A stretch of DNA of 64,000 bases from Marinobacter sediminum (GTDB lineage: Bacteria; Pseudomonadota; Gammaproteobacteria; Pseudomonadales; Oleiphilaceae): positions 496,001-560,000 of the forward strand of contig NZ_JAEMQH010000001.1 in NCBI RefSeq assembly GCF_016820575.1. Reading direction: 5' to 3'. The translations under genes and the position numbers were made by a program. Positions 26,909 to 36,587 of the stretch are shown here, in pieces. Each line of letters starts with the position of its first letter. Position 1 is the stretch's first letter. A model generated the notes under the pieces. It saw nothing but the letters and a program-made list of their open reading frames with translations, did not search any database and was not told the DNA's origin.

Positions 26909-29260
26909 GTGGCAAAAGCATTTGCATTGGTATTTCTGGGCCTGATTCTGCTCAGTGGCTGTGCTGAAACGGTCGCCCCGCCCGAGACTCAGGCCCTGCC
27001 GACGCCCACCCAAACCCCGGTCAGTTTTAACGAAGACGTCCGGCCGATCCTGGAAACCAAGTGCCTGGCCTGCCACAGCTGTTTCGACGCTCCCTGCCAG
27101 CTGAAAATGGAATACGCCGATGGCCTGATCCGGGGCGCCCACCCGCAAGGGGTGTACAACGGCACCCGGCTGAACAAACAGGCCACCACCCGCCTCGGGA
27201 TCGACGCCGAAACCGAACAACAGTGGCGGGACCTGGGCTTCTATTCCGTGCTGGCCCGGGGCGACCAGACTCGCAGCCTGTTCGAGAACATGATTCGCCT
27301 GGGCAAGCGCCACGCCTTTGCCCCCAACAGCAAGCTGCCTGAAGACATTGAGCTGGGCCTGTCCCGGAGCAACCAGTGCGTCAGCAACGACAACTTCGCC
27401 GACTACGCTGACGACCACCCTTACGAAGGCATGCCCCTGGCCGTGGCTGGGCTCACCGATGACGAGTACGCCACCCTGACCGGCTGGCTCAGCCAGGGCG
27501 GCGCCATCAGCCCCGTCAGCCCGGAAACCAGCACCCAGGAACAGGCACACATCGAGCGCTGGGAAACCTGGCTTAACGGTAAGTCCGATCGCCAACAGCT
27601 GGTCAGCCGCTGGCTGTACGAGCATCTGTACCTGGCGCACCTGTACTTCGAGGATGCCGGCGCCGACACCCGGTACTTCGAGCTGGTGCGTTCGCACACC
27701 CCGCCGGGACAACCGATCGACGTGATCGCCAGCCGTCGGCCCAACGACGCGCCCAATGGACCACTGCACTACCGGATCCGACCGGTGGCCGGCAGCATTG
27801 TGCACAAGCGTCACATCACCTTGGCCTTGGGCACCGAGGCATTCGAACGCACCCGCAGTCTGTTCGACACCGGCAACTGGCAAGTCGGCAGCCTGCCCGA
27901 CTACAGCCGAAGCAGCCGCGCCAACCCCTTCGCCACCTTCAGCGCCATCCCGGCCCGGGCCCGCTACCAGTTCATGCTGGACAACGCCGAATACTTCACC
28001 CGCACCTTCATTCGCGGCCCGGTGTGCCGGGGCCAGATCGCCACCGATGTGATCCGAGATCATTTCTGGACGGTGTTCCACGATCCCGAAGACGACCTGT
28101 TCATCACCGACGCCGACTACCGGGACTCGGTCACCCCCTTGCTGGCACTGCCCGGCCAGGATGACGACCTGCTCGACCTGGGGGACAACTGGAGCCTGTA
28201 CCGGGACAAGCGCAACCGCTACACCGAGCTGCGGAACCAGGCTTACCGTAACGCCTATCCTGAGGGTGCGGCACTGGACCACGTCTGGGACGGCGATGGC
28301 AGCAACACCAACGCCCTGCTGACCATCTTCCGGCATCACGACAATGCCTCGGTCCAACGCGGCCTTATCGGCCAGGTTCCGCTCACCAGCTGGTGGATGG
28401 ATTACCCGCTGTTTGAGCGCACCTACTACGAACTGGTGGTGAATTTTGACGTCTTCGGCACGGTCGCGCACCAGGCCCAAACCCGCCTGTACTTCGATTT
28501 GATCCGCAATGGCGGCGAGCAAAACTACCTGCGACTGATCCCCCCGGGCGAACGGAATCAGGTCCTGCAGCGCTGGTACCAGGGCGCGGGCGACCTGAAG
28601 CTGAGCTTCAGCTACGCGGACATGGAGAACTCCGCACCATCCCAGGTGCCTTTCGCAACCAGCGCCTACAACGAAGAACTGGGCGCCCGCCTGCTGCTGA
28701 ATTTCCGCCAGCTCAACGCCGAACGGGACGACCCGATTAACCGCTGCGGAGGCAAAGAGTGCGGGCGTAAAAACGAGGCACCGTGGATTCAGCGGGCTGA
28801 TCGCCAGCTTTCAAGCCTGGCTGCGACCCGCGCCGAGTTCCTCCCAGGTATCCACTACCTGCCTGACGTCACTTTCGTTCGGGTCTGGAATAGCCAGGGC
28901 GAGCGCACGGTCTACACCCTGATCCGCGACCGTTCCCACAGCAGCGTCGCTTTCCTGTTTGGTGAAGACCTGCGTTACCAGCCCGAAAACGATCAGCTCA
29001 CCATCTACCCGGGCGTGATTGGCAGCTATCCGAACTTCATGTTCGATGTGCCGGCGGATCAGCTCGGGCTGTTCACCGATCGTCTGGCGGCCTTAACCTC
29101 AGACCAGCAGGACAAGTTTGACCGCCTGGTGAGCCTCTGGGGTGTTCGTCGCACCCACCCCAGATTCTGGGAGACCCTGCACGACATCACCCAATGGCAG
29201 CGCGAACACCAGCCACTGCAGGCCGGCATCTTCGACATCAATCGCTACAAGAACCTGTAA
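26909..29260 (+). CDS. cti: Fatty acid cis/trans isomerase
   Basis: A 783-residue periplasmic enzyme that converts cis-unsaturated membrane fatty acids to trans, stiffening the membrane under solvent or heat stress. It has an N-terminal export signal ending in LLSGC (Cys18, possible lipoprotein) and the haem-c motif CLACH (residues 52-56) typical of Cti. Length fits the family. I prefer the GTG at 26909, seven bases after GGGAG, over the TTG at 26903. It is divergent from the decarboxylase gene and stands alone. Confidence 0.93.
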   Translation: MAKAFALVFLGLILLSGCAETVAPPETQALPTPTQTPVSFNEDVRPILETKCLACHSCFDAPCQLKMEYADGLIRGAHPQGVYNGTRLNKQATTRLGIDAETEQQWRDLGFYSVLARGDQTRSLFENMIRLGKRHAFAPNSKLPEDIELGLSRSNQCVSNDNFADYADDHPYEGMPLAVAGLTDDEYATLTGWLSQGGAISPVSPETSTQEQAHIERWETWLNGKSDRQQLVSRWLYEHLYLAHLYFEDAGADTRYFELVRSHTPPGQPIDVIASRRPNDAPNGPLHYRIRPVAGSIVHKRHITLALGTEAFERTRSLFDTGNWQVGSLPDYSRSSRANPFATFSAIPARARYQFMLDNAEYFTRTFIRGPVCRGQIATDVIRDHFWTVFHDPEDDLFITDADYRDSVTPLLALPGQDDDLLDLGDNWSLYRDKRNRYTELRNQAYRNAYPEGAALDHVWDGDGSNTNALLTIFRHHDNASVQRGLIGQVPLTSWWMDYPLFERTYYELVVNFDVFGTVAHQAQTRLYFDLIRNGGEQNYLRLIPPGERNQVLQRWYQGAGDLKLSFSYADMENSAPSQVPFATSAYNEELGARLLLNFRQLNAERDDPINRCGGKECGRKNEAPWIQRADRQLSSLAATRAEFLPGIHYLPDVTFVRVWNSQGERTVYTLIRDRSHSSVAFLFGEDLRYQPENDQLTIYPGVIGSYPNFMFDVPADQLGLFTDRLAALTSDQQDKFDRLVSLWGVRRTHPRFWETLHDITQWQREHQPLQAGIFDINRYKNL

Positions 29261-29286
29261 CCGGCTTTGGCGCGCCTGGCCCGGGC

Positions 29287-30105
29287 TCAGACCGCCGTTG
29301 GCCAGGCCGGTCTCGGGTCCGAGGGCTCCCGGGGGTCCGAAGGCTCACTGGACTGGCGCAGGTAGCCGAGGATGGCGTCCTGCAACTCGTGGCCGGCCGC
29401 CAGCCCCTTATTGCCGAACAGGCGATTGAACTCCAGGACATAGGGGTAGCCGTCAACCAGGGCGATATCGAAACCGGCGTGATCCACCCCCAGTTCCTTG
29501 GCCAGACTAAGGGCCAGGTCAGTCATCACCGCAGGCACCGGGCTGGTGTCGATGCGCCCACCCCGAGACACATTGTTGTAAAAACCTTGGTCGGCCTGAG
29601 TTCGCCAGTAGGCAGTCAGCACCTGATCACCAATCACCACCACCCGGGCGTCCCGGTCAATGGGCAGGTATTCCTGGGCGTAAAGTACATCGGTCACTTC
29701 GCAATAGCGTTGCCAGTCGGCCCGGGATTCGATCAGCCACACACCCTCACCCATGCTGGCTTTGGGCAGCTTGGCAACAAACGGATGCGGCATGGCCTGC
29801 CAGATTCGCTCCCGCTCGACCGGGCCATTGGCCTCGATCAAGGTCCAGGGCGTGTGTGCCGGTGCAACGGTCTGGAATGCTCGGGTCATCTCCACCTTGT
29901 CGTGGCCGATGTGGTAACTGGCCAGGCTTGGAAACACCCGGCATTTGAGGCCATGCACCAGGGCATTGAGCTGCCAGTATTCCGGGAACAGCACCCAATC
30001 CGCCTCTTGCAGCAGCTGTCGGTGTTGCAGGAACTGGTCTGGTTTTAGAACGGTGGTGTTGGGCAGGCCCAGGGTACGAAACACATTGAACGAAACGAGG
30101 TGCAT
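29287..30105 (-). CDS. ATP-grasp protein, RimK-like
   Basis: A 272-residue protein with the ATP-grasp pattern of the RimK/glutathione synthetase group: PFVAKLPKASMGEGV (nucleotide loop), YAQEYLPIDRDARVVVIG, and a metal-binding LEFNRLFGN near the end, here with a NRL variation. Such enzymes join a carboxylate to an amine using ATP; the substrates are not evident. The C-terminal tail is low-complexity (SEPSDPREPSDP). The ATG at 30105 (MHLVSF) is the more natural start; one at 30138 is in frame. Confidence 0.8.
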   Translation of the reverse strand: MHLVSFNVFRTLGLPNTTVLKPDQFLQHRQLLQEADWVLFPEYWQLNALVHGLKCRVFPSLASYHIGHDKVEMTRAFQTVAPAHTPWTLIEANGPVERERIWQAMPHPFVAKLPKASMGEGVWLIESRADWQRYCEVTDVLYAQEYLPIDRDARVVVIGDQVLTAYWRTQADQGFYNNVSRGGRIDTSPVPAVMTDLALSLAKELGVDHAGFDIALVDGYPYVLEFNRLFGNKGLAAGHELQDAILGYLRQSSEPSDPREPSDPRPAWPTAV

Positions 30106-30256
30106 GGTTACCGCCGCACGGTGGAAAAGTGAGCGCATTTTAACCAGTCCGGCCCCGCTGGCAAGCGTTTTATCAACACTTCGGTTCAGCCCCGCAATCG
30201 TCGCGAATTGGCGTTAGCCTGCTAAGCTTTGGATATAGCCACCGCGGACCGCGACC

Positions 30257-31099
30257 ATGGCCAGACTCGATCCTGCTGCCCAAGCACTGCTCGATTCACT
30301 TCATGCCGATCACCAGTCGGGCGCTACCGAACTCACGCTGAAAATCCTGCGCGACTTGGCCGAGTATGTCCGCCTCGAACGTCCCAAACCTGGCAAGCTG
30401 ACCGCCCTGCTAGACAAACTCCGGGACGCCCGGCCGAGCATGGTGGTCATCGCCAATGCCATGGCCCGGGTACAGGAGCGATTACAGGCACACAATAGTG
30501 AGCCGGTAACAGCCATTGAGGCGGTGCATGAGGAGCTTACGGTCGCCACGGACACCCTCATTAATCATGCCCGCAGCCATATTCCCGAAGGCGCAGTGAT
30601 CATGACTCACAGCGCCAGCTCGGTACTGGAGCGGTTATTCCAACGCCTGATGGAGGAGCACGTTGGATTCTCGGTAATCTGCACCCAGAGCAGTCCCGGT
30701 CATGAAGGGCACCAGTTGGCCAGCGTGCTGAACAAGCTCGGCGTACCGGTAACCCTGGTCACCGATGCCCAGATGGGCATATTCGTCGCCACCGCGGATC
30801 TGGTGCTGACCGGTTGCGACAGCTGGCTGACCGATGGTCATTTCGTCAACAAGAGCGGTACCCGCTTACTGGCGTTGGCAGCCCGGGAACGCAGCGTTCC
30901 GTTCTGGGTCCTGGCCGACACCTTCCGGGACAGCAACGAGAGCAGCGATCGGGTCGTGCTGGAAGAGCTGCCAGCGGAGCAGCTCGGCGCCCCCAAAGGC
31001 CCGTTGATCATCGTGCGCAACGTCTACTTCGAGACCATTCCGCAACATCTGGTGACCGGGCGGATCAGCGAACAGGGCGTTTTTTCGTACCCTTTTTAG
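30257..31099 (+). CDS. IF-2B-like protein (eIF-2B alpha/ribose-1,5-bisphosphate isomerase fold)
   Basis: A 280-residue protein of the initiation-factor-2B-related superfamily: helical N-terminal half and a Rossmann-like C-terminal half with SPGHEGHQLA, VTDAQMGIFV and VLTGCDSW. Bacterial members are usually sugar-phosphate isomerases or of unknown function; this one lacks evident methylthioribose isomerase context. Its 3' end overlaps the convergent hrpB gene by 35 bp. Confidence 0.82.
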   Translation: MARLDPAAQALLDSLHADHQSGATELTLKILRDLAEYVRLERPKPGKLTALLDKLRDARPSMVVIANAMARVQERLQAHNSEPVTAIEAVHEELTVATDTLINHARSHIPEGAVIMTHSASSVLERLFQRLMEEHVGFSVICTQSSPGHEGHQLASVLNKLGVPVTLVTDAQMGIFVATADLVLTGCDSWLTDGHFVNKSGTRLLALAARERSVPFWVLADTFRDSNESSDRVVLEELPAEQLGAPKGPLIIVRNVYFETIPQHLVTGRISEQGVFSYPF

Positions 31100-33563
31100 T
31101 ACCCCGTTGCGCCTCCGCAGTGAACGGATCCTCGGGCCAGGGGTGCTTCGGGTAACGCCCGCGCATGTCCTTACGCACTTCAGGGTAGGCATTGCGCCAG
31201 AAACTGGCCAGATCGGCGGTAACCGCCAGTGGTCGCTGTGCCGGTGACAACAGATGAATCACCACCGGCACCTGACCACCAATCAGCGTAGGTGTTTCAG
31301 TCCAGCCAAACAGGGCCTGGAGCTTGGCAGCCAGCACCGGGCCATTGTCGGTGGTGTAATTGAGGGCCACCGACTGACCGGTGGGAATCGTCAATGCCTT
31401 CGGGGCCAGCGCCTCCAGCTGCTGTTGCTGATCGTAATCCAACAGACTTTGCAGCGCTTGTTGCAGATTCAGTCCTTGCAGGTCAGACCAGCGCTGCAGC
31501 CCGGGCAGGAAAGGGGCTAACCAGGATTCCAGACTGACCAGCAGGGCTTCGTCACTGACATCGGGCCAGTCATTGGGCCGCGTATTGGCCAACAACCGCA
31601 CCCGTGCCTGCCATTGTCGGGCCGACTTGGTCCAGGGCAAGCTGGCCAGACCCTTTTGCCGCACGGCATTGAGCAAACCCTGCTGGATCAGTACTGGGTC
31701 CGGTTGCTTCAGCGCCTGCTCTGCCAGCACCAGCTCCCCCAGTTTGCGAACCCGGCGCGCAACCACCGTGCCTCGCTTATCATCCCAGACCGCTTCCTCG
31801 CGCTCATGGATATGGCTGGCGAGATCCTGTTCCAGATCCGCCAGGTCTACGGGTGCGGCCAGATAAATCATGGCTTCCCGCGCCTGGCCGTCCAGCTCGG
31901 CCGCCACCAGCCAGTCATGACGGGCGAAGGCATCGTCGTCCCGCAGGCTAGCGCCTCTGCCATTGCTAAGCTGGTACCGGGGCGCCTGACCGGCCCGACG
32001 CCGTCCGATCCGGTCCGGGTAGGCCTGGGCCAACAAGCGCCCGACTTCGGCTTCTGTCGAAAGCTGGTCGGCGCGATTATCTCTGACAGTAAGACGCTTG
32101 GCAGCCTGACGGACCGACTGCAGTCGCGCCGGATCGACACCGCCATGCCCACGCTCACCCTGAATCAGCCGGACCCGCTCGTGCAAATCCGCTCCCGCAC
32201 CGGGCCGCAACAGATCCCGATCCCCCAGCAATGCCGCCAAATCGGCCGCCAAGGCGCCCAGCCCCAGGGCCCGGCCCCGCAAGACCATGTGCGCAAGGCG
32301 CGGATGCACCCCCAGATCCCGGGCCGCCTTGCCATGCTCGGTAATGGCACCGTCGGGCGCCAGCATATCCAGCCACTGCAACAACGCCACGGCCTGATGC
32401 CAGTGCGCCTGGGGGGGCGTATCGATCCAGGCCACCTGATCCGCTGAGCGCGCGCCCCACTGGGCCAGCTCGAGCACCAAGGGTGCCAGATCCGCCTCCT
32501 GGATTTCCGGCGGGGTAAAATCAGCCAGCCCAAACTGCTCGGATTCACTCCACAGCCGGTAACAGACACCCGGTTCAAGACGACCGGCTCGGCCCTTACG
32601 TTGCTCCGCCGAAGCCTTGGACACCCGACCGGTGATGAGCCGGGTCATACCACTGTTCGCATCGAACACCGCCCGGCGCTGCTGGCCGCTGTCGATCACC
32701 ACCCGTATCCCCTCAATGGTCAGGCTGGTCTCGGCAATGGCGGTCGCTAACACCACCTTGCGCTGGCCTGGCATGGCCGGAGCAATGGCTCGATCCTGCT
32801 CGTCTGATTTCAGGTTGCCGAACAACGGTGTCACCACCACGTCGTCCGGGACCGCACCCTGCAACTGCTGAGCAACCCGACGAATTTCCCCGGCCCCGGG
32901 CAGGAATACCAGCACCGATCCGGTTTGCTCCTGCAGCGCCTCGTGAATGACCGCAACCACCCGATCAGCCATCCAGACCCGCCGAGCCTGAGCCGGCGCC
33001 GGCCGGTACAACACCTCCACCGGAAACGCACGGCCTTCGCTGCGCAGCACCGGCACCTCGCCAAGCACCCGGACAATAGGCGCGGTATCCAGCGTCGCCG
33101 ACATCACCAGCACCCGCAGATCCTCCCGCAACGCCTGCTGGGATTCCCGCACCAGCGCCAGCCCCAGATCTGCCTGCAACGAGCGCTCATGGAATTCATC
33201 AAACAACACGGCGGCGTAATCTTCCAGCATCGGATCGGCCTGAATCAGCCGGGTCAGAATGCCCTCGGTCACCACCTCAATCCGGGTGGCTGACGACACC
33301 TTGGTATCCAGCCGAGTCCGATACCCAACCGTTTGCCCTGCCTTTTCGCCCAGCTGCTTGGCCATGAACCGAGCCGCCGACCGAGCCGCCAGCCGCCGCG
33401 GTTCCAGCATCAGAATAGTCTTTTCATTCCGCCAGGGCGCATCCAACAGCGCCAGCGGCACCCGCGTAGTCTTACCGGCACCAGGCGGCGCCTGCAGCAG
33501 CGCAGTGGTGGACCGTTCCAGGGTTTGCTTGAGTTCGGAGAGGATTTCGTCGATTGGGAGCAT
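31065..33563 (-). CDS. hrpB: ATP-dependent RNA helicase HrpB
   Basis: An 832-residue DEAH-type helicase: Walker A PPGAGKTT (residues 26-33), DEFH box (about 126), SAT motif (VMSATLD), GxTE-like EGIL and the QRKGRAGR motif VI, followed by the HrpB-specific C-terminal domain. The extreme C-terminus is a short basic tail that overlaps the IF-2B-like gene on the other strand. The family acts on RNA; the E. coli homologue is not essential. Confidence 0.95.
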   Translation of the reverse strand: MLPIDEILSELKQTLERSTTALLQAPPGAGKTTRVPLALLDAPWRNEKTILMLEPRRLAARSAARFMAKQLGEKAGQTVGYRTRLDTKVSSATRIEVVTEGILTRLIQADPMLEDYAAVLFDEFHERSLQADLGLALVRESQQALREDLRVLVMSATLDTAPIVRVLGEVPVLRSEGRAFPVEVLYRPAPAQARRVWMADRVVAVIHEALQEQTGSVLVFLPGAGEIRRVAQQLQGAVPDDVVVTPLFGNLKSDEQDRAIAPAMPGQRKVVLATAIAETSLTIEGIRVVIDSGQQRRAVFDANSGMTRLITGRVSKASAEQRKGRAGRLEPGVCYRLWSESEQFGLADFTPPEIQEADLAPLVLELAQWGARSADQVAWIDTPPQAHWHQAVALLQWLDMLAPDGAITEHGKAARDLGVHPRLAHMVLRGRALGLGALAADLAALLGDRDLLRPGAGADLHERVRLIQGERGHGGVDPARLQSVRQAAKRLTVRDNRADQLSTEAEVGRLLAQAYPDRIGRRRAGQAPRYQLSNGRGASLRDDDAFARHDWLVAAELDGQAREAMIYLAAPVDLADLEQDLASHIHEREEAVWDDKRGTVVARRVRKLGELVLAEQALKQPDPVLIQQGLLNAVRQKGLASLPWTKSARQWQARVRLLANTRPNDWPDVSDEALLVSLESWLAPFLPGLQRWSDLQGLNLQQALQSLLDYDQQQQLEALAPKALTIPTGQSVALNYTTDNGPVLAAKLQALFGWTETPTLIGGQVPVVIHLLSPAQRPLAVTADLASFWRNAYPEVRKDMRGRYPKHPWPEDPFTAEAQRGTKKGTKKRPVR

Positions 33564-33632
33564 TTATTAGTTTGTGATTGAGGCCAGAATTGTCTTTACC
33601 AGCGATATCGGTTTCGTCAGCTAGAGAGGGAT

Positions 33633-33705
33633 GGCGGGGTATTTATCCGCCAGAAATGGATGTCTGAGCGCAGCGAGTTCCATTTCCAAGGAAAAATACC
33701 CCGCC
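33633..33705 (+). repeat. Structured repeat family 2, copy 2
   Basis: Outer 16-bp stem (33633-33648 with 33690-33705) with one mismatch, perfect 8-bp inner stem GAAATGGA/TCCATTTC (33653-33660, 33679-33686), core TGTCTGAGCG-CAGCGAGT (33661-33678). It lies past the 3' end of the SCO gene and 70 bp upstream of hrpB. Confidence 0.8.
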
Positions 33706-33745
33706 ACCCCGATCAATCCCATACCCAACCAGTCCTAAAAAAGAA

Positions 33746-34411
33746 TCAAGACCCCAACCGCTCCCGATTCTCCCTCGCCCACTCATAAATCCGCTCAAAC
33801 GCCTCAGCCAGATCCTCAGGCTTGTGCGGCGGCTGCAGCACCGCGGCCAGCTTGCCATCGGGATTCAACAGCGCGAAGTGGCCACTGTGGTCCACCAGTA
33901 GCTCACCATCCACATCACGGTGAATGAACACCGCATTCAAGCTCTTCGCCAAAGAACGCAGAGTATCCAGATCGCCGGTCAGGCCGTGGAAGTTGTCCCC
34001 GAAGAAGTCGGTGTAGGCTTGAAGCTTCTCAGGAGTGTCGTGTTCCGGATCGGCGGTGACCAGCAGATAGTCCGGTTGCGGCAGCTCGGGTGACAGCAAC
34101 TGGTCGGTGCGGCGCAGGTTGGCCATGGCCGCCGGACAGATGTCCGGACAATTGGTGTAGCCCACGAAGGCGAAGGTCCAGCGGCCCCGGAGACTTTCCC
34201 GGGTGACCGTTTCGCCCTGTTCATTGGTGAGGGTGAACTCCACCAGCTCCCGGGGCTGGTCATAAACATAGGTGTTCAGCTCGGCCAATACCGGCGCCGG
34301 CTCAGGTTCCTGGCCGCCGACCATGTAAACCTGACGCCCGATCACCAATCCAAAGATCAGAATAACCAGGAGCAGAAGCAGAAACAGTGTCAGGCGAATA
34401 GAGCTGTTCAT
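33746..34411 (-). CDS. SCO1/SenC copper chaperone
   Basis: A 221-residue thioredoxin-fold protein with one N-terminal membrane anchor (about residues 8-28) and the copper-binding CPDIC motif (Cys88, Cys92) plus the distal histidine in DHSGHF. SCO proteins deliver copper to the CuA site of cytochrome oxidase subunit II. The ATG at 34411 starts right before the anchor; the open frame upstream runs into the structured repeat. It is the last gene of the oxidase assembly cluster, separated from ctaB by repeat copy C. Confidence 0.93.
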   Translation of the reverse strand: MNSSIRLTLFLLLLLVILIFGLVIGRQVYMVGGQEPEPAPVLAELNTYVYDQPRELVEFTLTNEQGETVTRESLRGRWTFAFVGYTNCPDICPAAMANLRRTDQLLSPELPQPDYLLVTADPEHDTPEKLQAYTDFFGDNFHGLTGDLDTLRSLAKSLNAVFIHRDVDGELLVDHSGHFALLNPDGKLAAVLQPPHKPEDLAEAFERIYEWARENRERLGS

Positions 34412-34443
34412 TGGGGTTCCAATACCGAAGTCAGAGAAGCAGG

Positions 34444-34536
34444 CGGGAAGCGCCATCCGAAACCGTGCGGAGCCATGGATGGCGGAGCCGAGCGTACACG
34501 GACGTATTCACAGCGTGTTTCGGATGGCGCTTCCCG
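34444..34536 (+). ncRNA. Structured repeat family 1, copy C
   Basis: Perfect 20-bp outer stem (34444-34463 with 34517-34536) around a 53-nt core. On the plus strand the first hairpin has hexaloop ATGGAT between GCC/GGC, with a GGA/GGA internal loop and GC/GC below; the second is a short TAC/GTA hairpin with hexaloop ACGGAC. Both loops fit AYGGAY. The element lies between ctaB and the SCO gene, antisense to that operon. Confidence 0.6.
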
Positions 34537-34540
34537 TTTG

Positions 34541-34559
34541 CGCAGGCACGGTGCCTGCG
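34541..34559. other. Palindrome at the ctaB stop
   Basis: CGCAGGCAC and GTGCCTGCG are perfect 9-bp inverted arms with one base between them, directly beside the ctaB stop codon. No T-tract follows on either strand, so termination is uncertain. Confidence 0.5.
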
Positions 34560-35471
34560 TCAGAAGAATACAAAATGATCGACAAGCAAGACCACAAATA
34601 GTGCCATCAGATAGGTAATCGAGTACTTGAAGGTCTTAAGCGCTACCCGGCGATCGTCGCCTTTCCAAAGGCGGATGGCATAGTGCAGGAACCGCAAGCC
34701 CAGCACCAGGGCGCCGATCAGGTAGATACCACCGGACATGCCGGTCACAAACGGCAGCAGGCTCACTGCCAACAGCATGAAGGTGTACAGCAGGATGTGC
34801 AGCTCGGTGAAGTGGTTGCCGTGGGTTACCGGCAGCATCGGAATGCCGGCCTTGGCGTATTCTTCCTTGCGGTGAATCGCCAGGGCCCAGAAGTGCGGCG
34901 GGGTCCAGGCGAAGATGATCAGCACCAGCAGCAGGGCATGGCCTTCCACCTGACCGGTGACCGCCGTCCAGCCCAGCAACGGCGGCATGGCACCGGCAAG
35001 ACCGCCAATGGTGATGTTCTGTGGGGTCGCACGTTTAAGGAACAGGGTGTAAACCCCGGCGTAACCCACCAACGATGCCAGGGTCAGCCAGGCGGTCAGG
35101 GCGTTTACCTGCCACATCAACACCACCATACCCACGCAGGCCAGCAGGGTGGCGAACAGCAGGGCGTCCACCGGGGCAATCTTGCCAGTCGCTACCGGGC
35201 GTTTACGGGTACGGGCCATCACGGTATCGATCTTCTGGTCCACCACATGGTTTACCACCGCGGCAGCACCGGCCAGCAGGGCAATACCCAGGTTGCCATA
35301 CAACAGCACCTCCCAGCCCGGAACCCCGGGGGCCGCCAGCAGCATGCCGATCACCGAGGTGAGGATCATCAGCGCTACGACTCTAGGCTTGGTCAGCTCC
35401 AGAAAATCGCGCCAGGTAATGGATTCGTTTGCAGTTGTCTGGGCCGGCAATGCTTCCACTCGTTCACTCAT
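34560..35471 (-). CDS. ctaB: Protoheme IX farnesyltransferase (haem O synthase)
   Basis: A 303-residue UbiA-family prenyltransferase with about nine helices. The prenyl-diphosphate motif NHVVDQKIDTVMARTRKRP (starting near residue 94; the stretch DxxxD is included) and YTLFLKRATPQN are typical of CyoE/CtaB. It adds farnesyl to haem B to give haem O for the oxidase. Its start overlaps the stop of ctaA by four bases (ATGA), coupling the two steps of haem A synthesis. Confidence 0.95.
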   Translation of the reverse strand: MSERVEALPAQTTANESITWRDFLELTKPRVVALMILTSVIGMLLAAPGVPGWEVLLYGNLGIALLAGAAAVVNHVVDQKIDTVMARTRKRPVATGKIAPVDALLFATLLACVGMVVLMWQVNALTAWLTLASLVGYAGVYTLFLKRATPQNITIGGLAGAMPPLLGWTAVTGQVEGHALLLVLIIFAWTPPHFWALAIHRKEEYAKAGIPMLPVTHGNHFTELHILLYTFMLLAVSLLPFVTGMSGGIYLIGALVLGLRFLHYAIRLWKGDDRRVALKTFKYSITYLMALFVVLLVDHFVFF

Positions 35472-36580
35472 GCCGTAACCTCCCGGTTAATTGTTGTTGT
35501 GTGTATTGCACTCGCGGTGTTCAGTTCCGGTAACCGATGGTGGCGCCAGATCAGGTGCACCACCGTCACCAGCAGCCCCGCGCCCATCGCGTTGTGGGCA
35601 ACGGCAATGGCCAGGGGGATATGCAGGATCACGTTGGCCAGCCCGAGCAGGATCTGCACGCCAAGTGCCAGCGCCACCAGGGCGATGGCCTGGGTCAGGC
35701 CCGATGCCTGCCGCTGGCGCCACATCAGTGCCAGCAAGACAGCGAAATAACCCAGGACAACCATGGCGCCAATGCGATGGGTCATATGAATAGCCACCCG
35801 GCCATCGGCGGTCAGCTGGCCACCCAGATAGTTGGGGCCAACCTGCTGGGTCACATCAAAGCCGTGCTGGAAGTCCATGCCTTCCGGCCACCACTGGCCC
35901 TGGCAGGTGGGCAGATCGGTACAGGCCACGGCGGCGTAATTGGCGGCAGTCCAGGCACCAAAGGCGATCTGCATCACTACCAGCAACAGGCCGCCATAGA
36001 GCCAGGGCCGGAAGCCTTGCCGCGGTGCGCCGGTGGTCCGGGGTTCCGGAGTTGCCTTCGTATGTCGGAGCCGAAGGGTGAGCAGGGCCAGCAGACTGAG
36101 GGTGGTGAAGCCGCCTAGCAGGTGCATGGCGACCACCTGGGGCCAGAGTTTGAGGGTAACGGTCCACATGCCAAAGGCGCCCTGAAGGACAATAAAGCCG
36201 GCAATGAATAGCGGCAGTTTGACCGGAACACCGAGCTTACGATGACGAAACGCATAGGCCGCCAAGCCAAACACCACCAAGCCGAGGGTGCCGGCGGCAT
36301 AGCGATGAATCATTTCCGGCCAGCCTTTCTCGACATCCACCGGGGTGTCCGGGAAGCGAGCATTGGCAATGGCGATACTGGATTCGCTCTGGGGAACAGT
36401 GAGAAAACCGTAGCAGCCGGGCCAGTCCGGGCAACCCAGCCCGGCATGTACCAGTCGGGTCCAGGCGCCAAGCATGATCACCACCACAGCCAGCAGGGTG
36501 GCAAACAGGGCCCAGTTAAACAGGCGCCGGGCCTGGGGCGAAGAAGCTGACGACTGCTGATTCACACGCGAGTCCTCCAC
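35468..36580 (-). CDS. ctaA: Haem A synthase
   Basis: A 370-residue COX15/CtaA protein with eight membrane helices in two homologous halves and conserved histidines (for example MHLLGG, ARLVHAGLGCPDWPGC near the N-terminus, HMTHRIGA). It oxidises the C8 methyl of haem O to make haem A. Start is GTG at 36580 or a second GTG at 36565. It sits seven bp after the membrane protein gene at 36588. Confidence 0.95.
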   Translation of the reverse strand: MEDSRVNQQSSASSPQARRLFNWALFATLLAVVVIMLGAWTRLVHAGLGCPDWPGCYGFLTVPQSESSIAIANARFPDTPVDVEKGWPEMIHRYAAGTLGLVVFGLAAYAFRHRKLGVPVKLPLFIAGFIVLQGAFGMWTVTLKLWPQVVAMHLLGGFTTLSLLALLTLRLRHTKATPEPRTTGAPRQGFRPWLYGGLLLVVMQIAFGAWTAANYAAVACTDLPTCQGQWWPEGMDFQHGFDVTQQVGPNYLGGQLTADGRVAIHMTHRIGAMVVLGYFAVLLALMWRQRQASGLTQAIALVALALGVQILLGLANVILHIPLAIAVAHNAMGAGLLVTVVHLIWRHHRLPELNTASAIHTTTINREVTA

Positions 36581-36587
36581 GGTGCGG

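Noticed and set aside
26810..28522. 570-codon frame antisense to cti
   Set aside because: Val/Gly/Gln-rich low-complexity translation opposite a gene with a haem motif and family match; not a gene.
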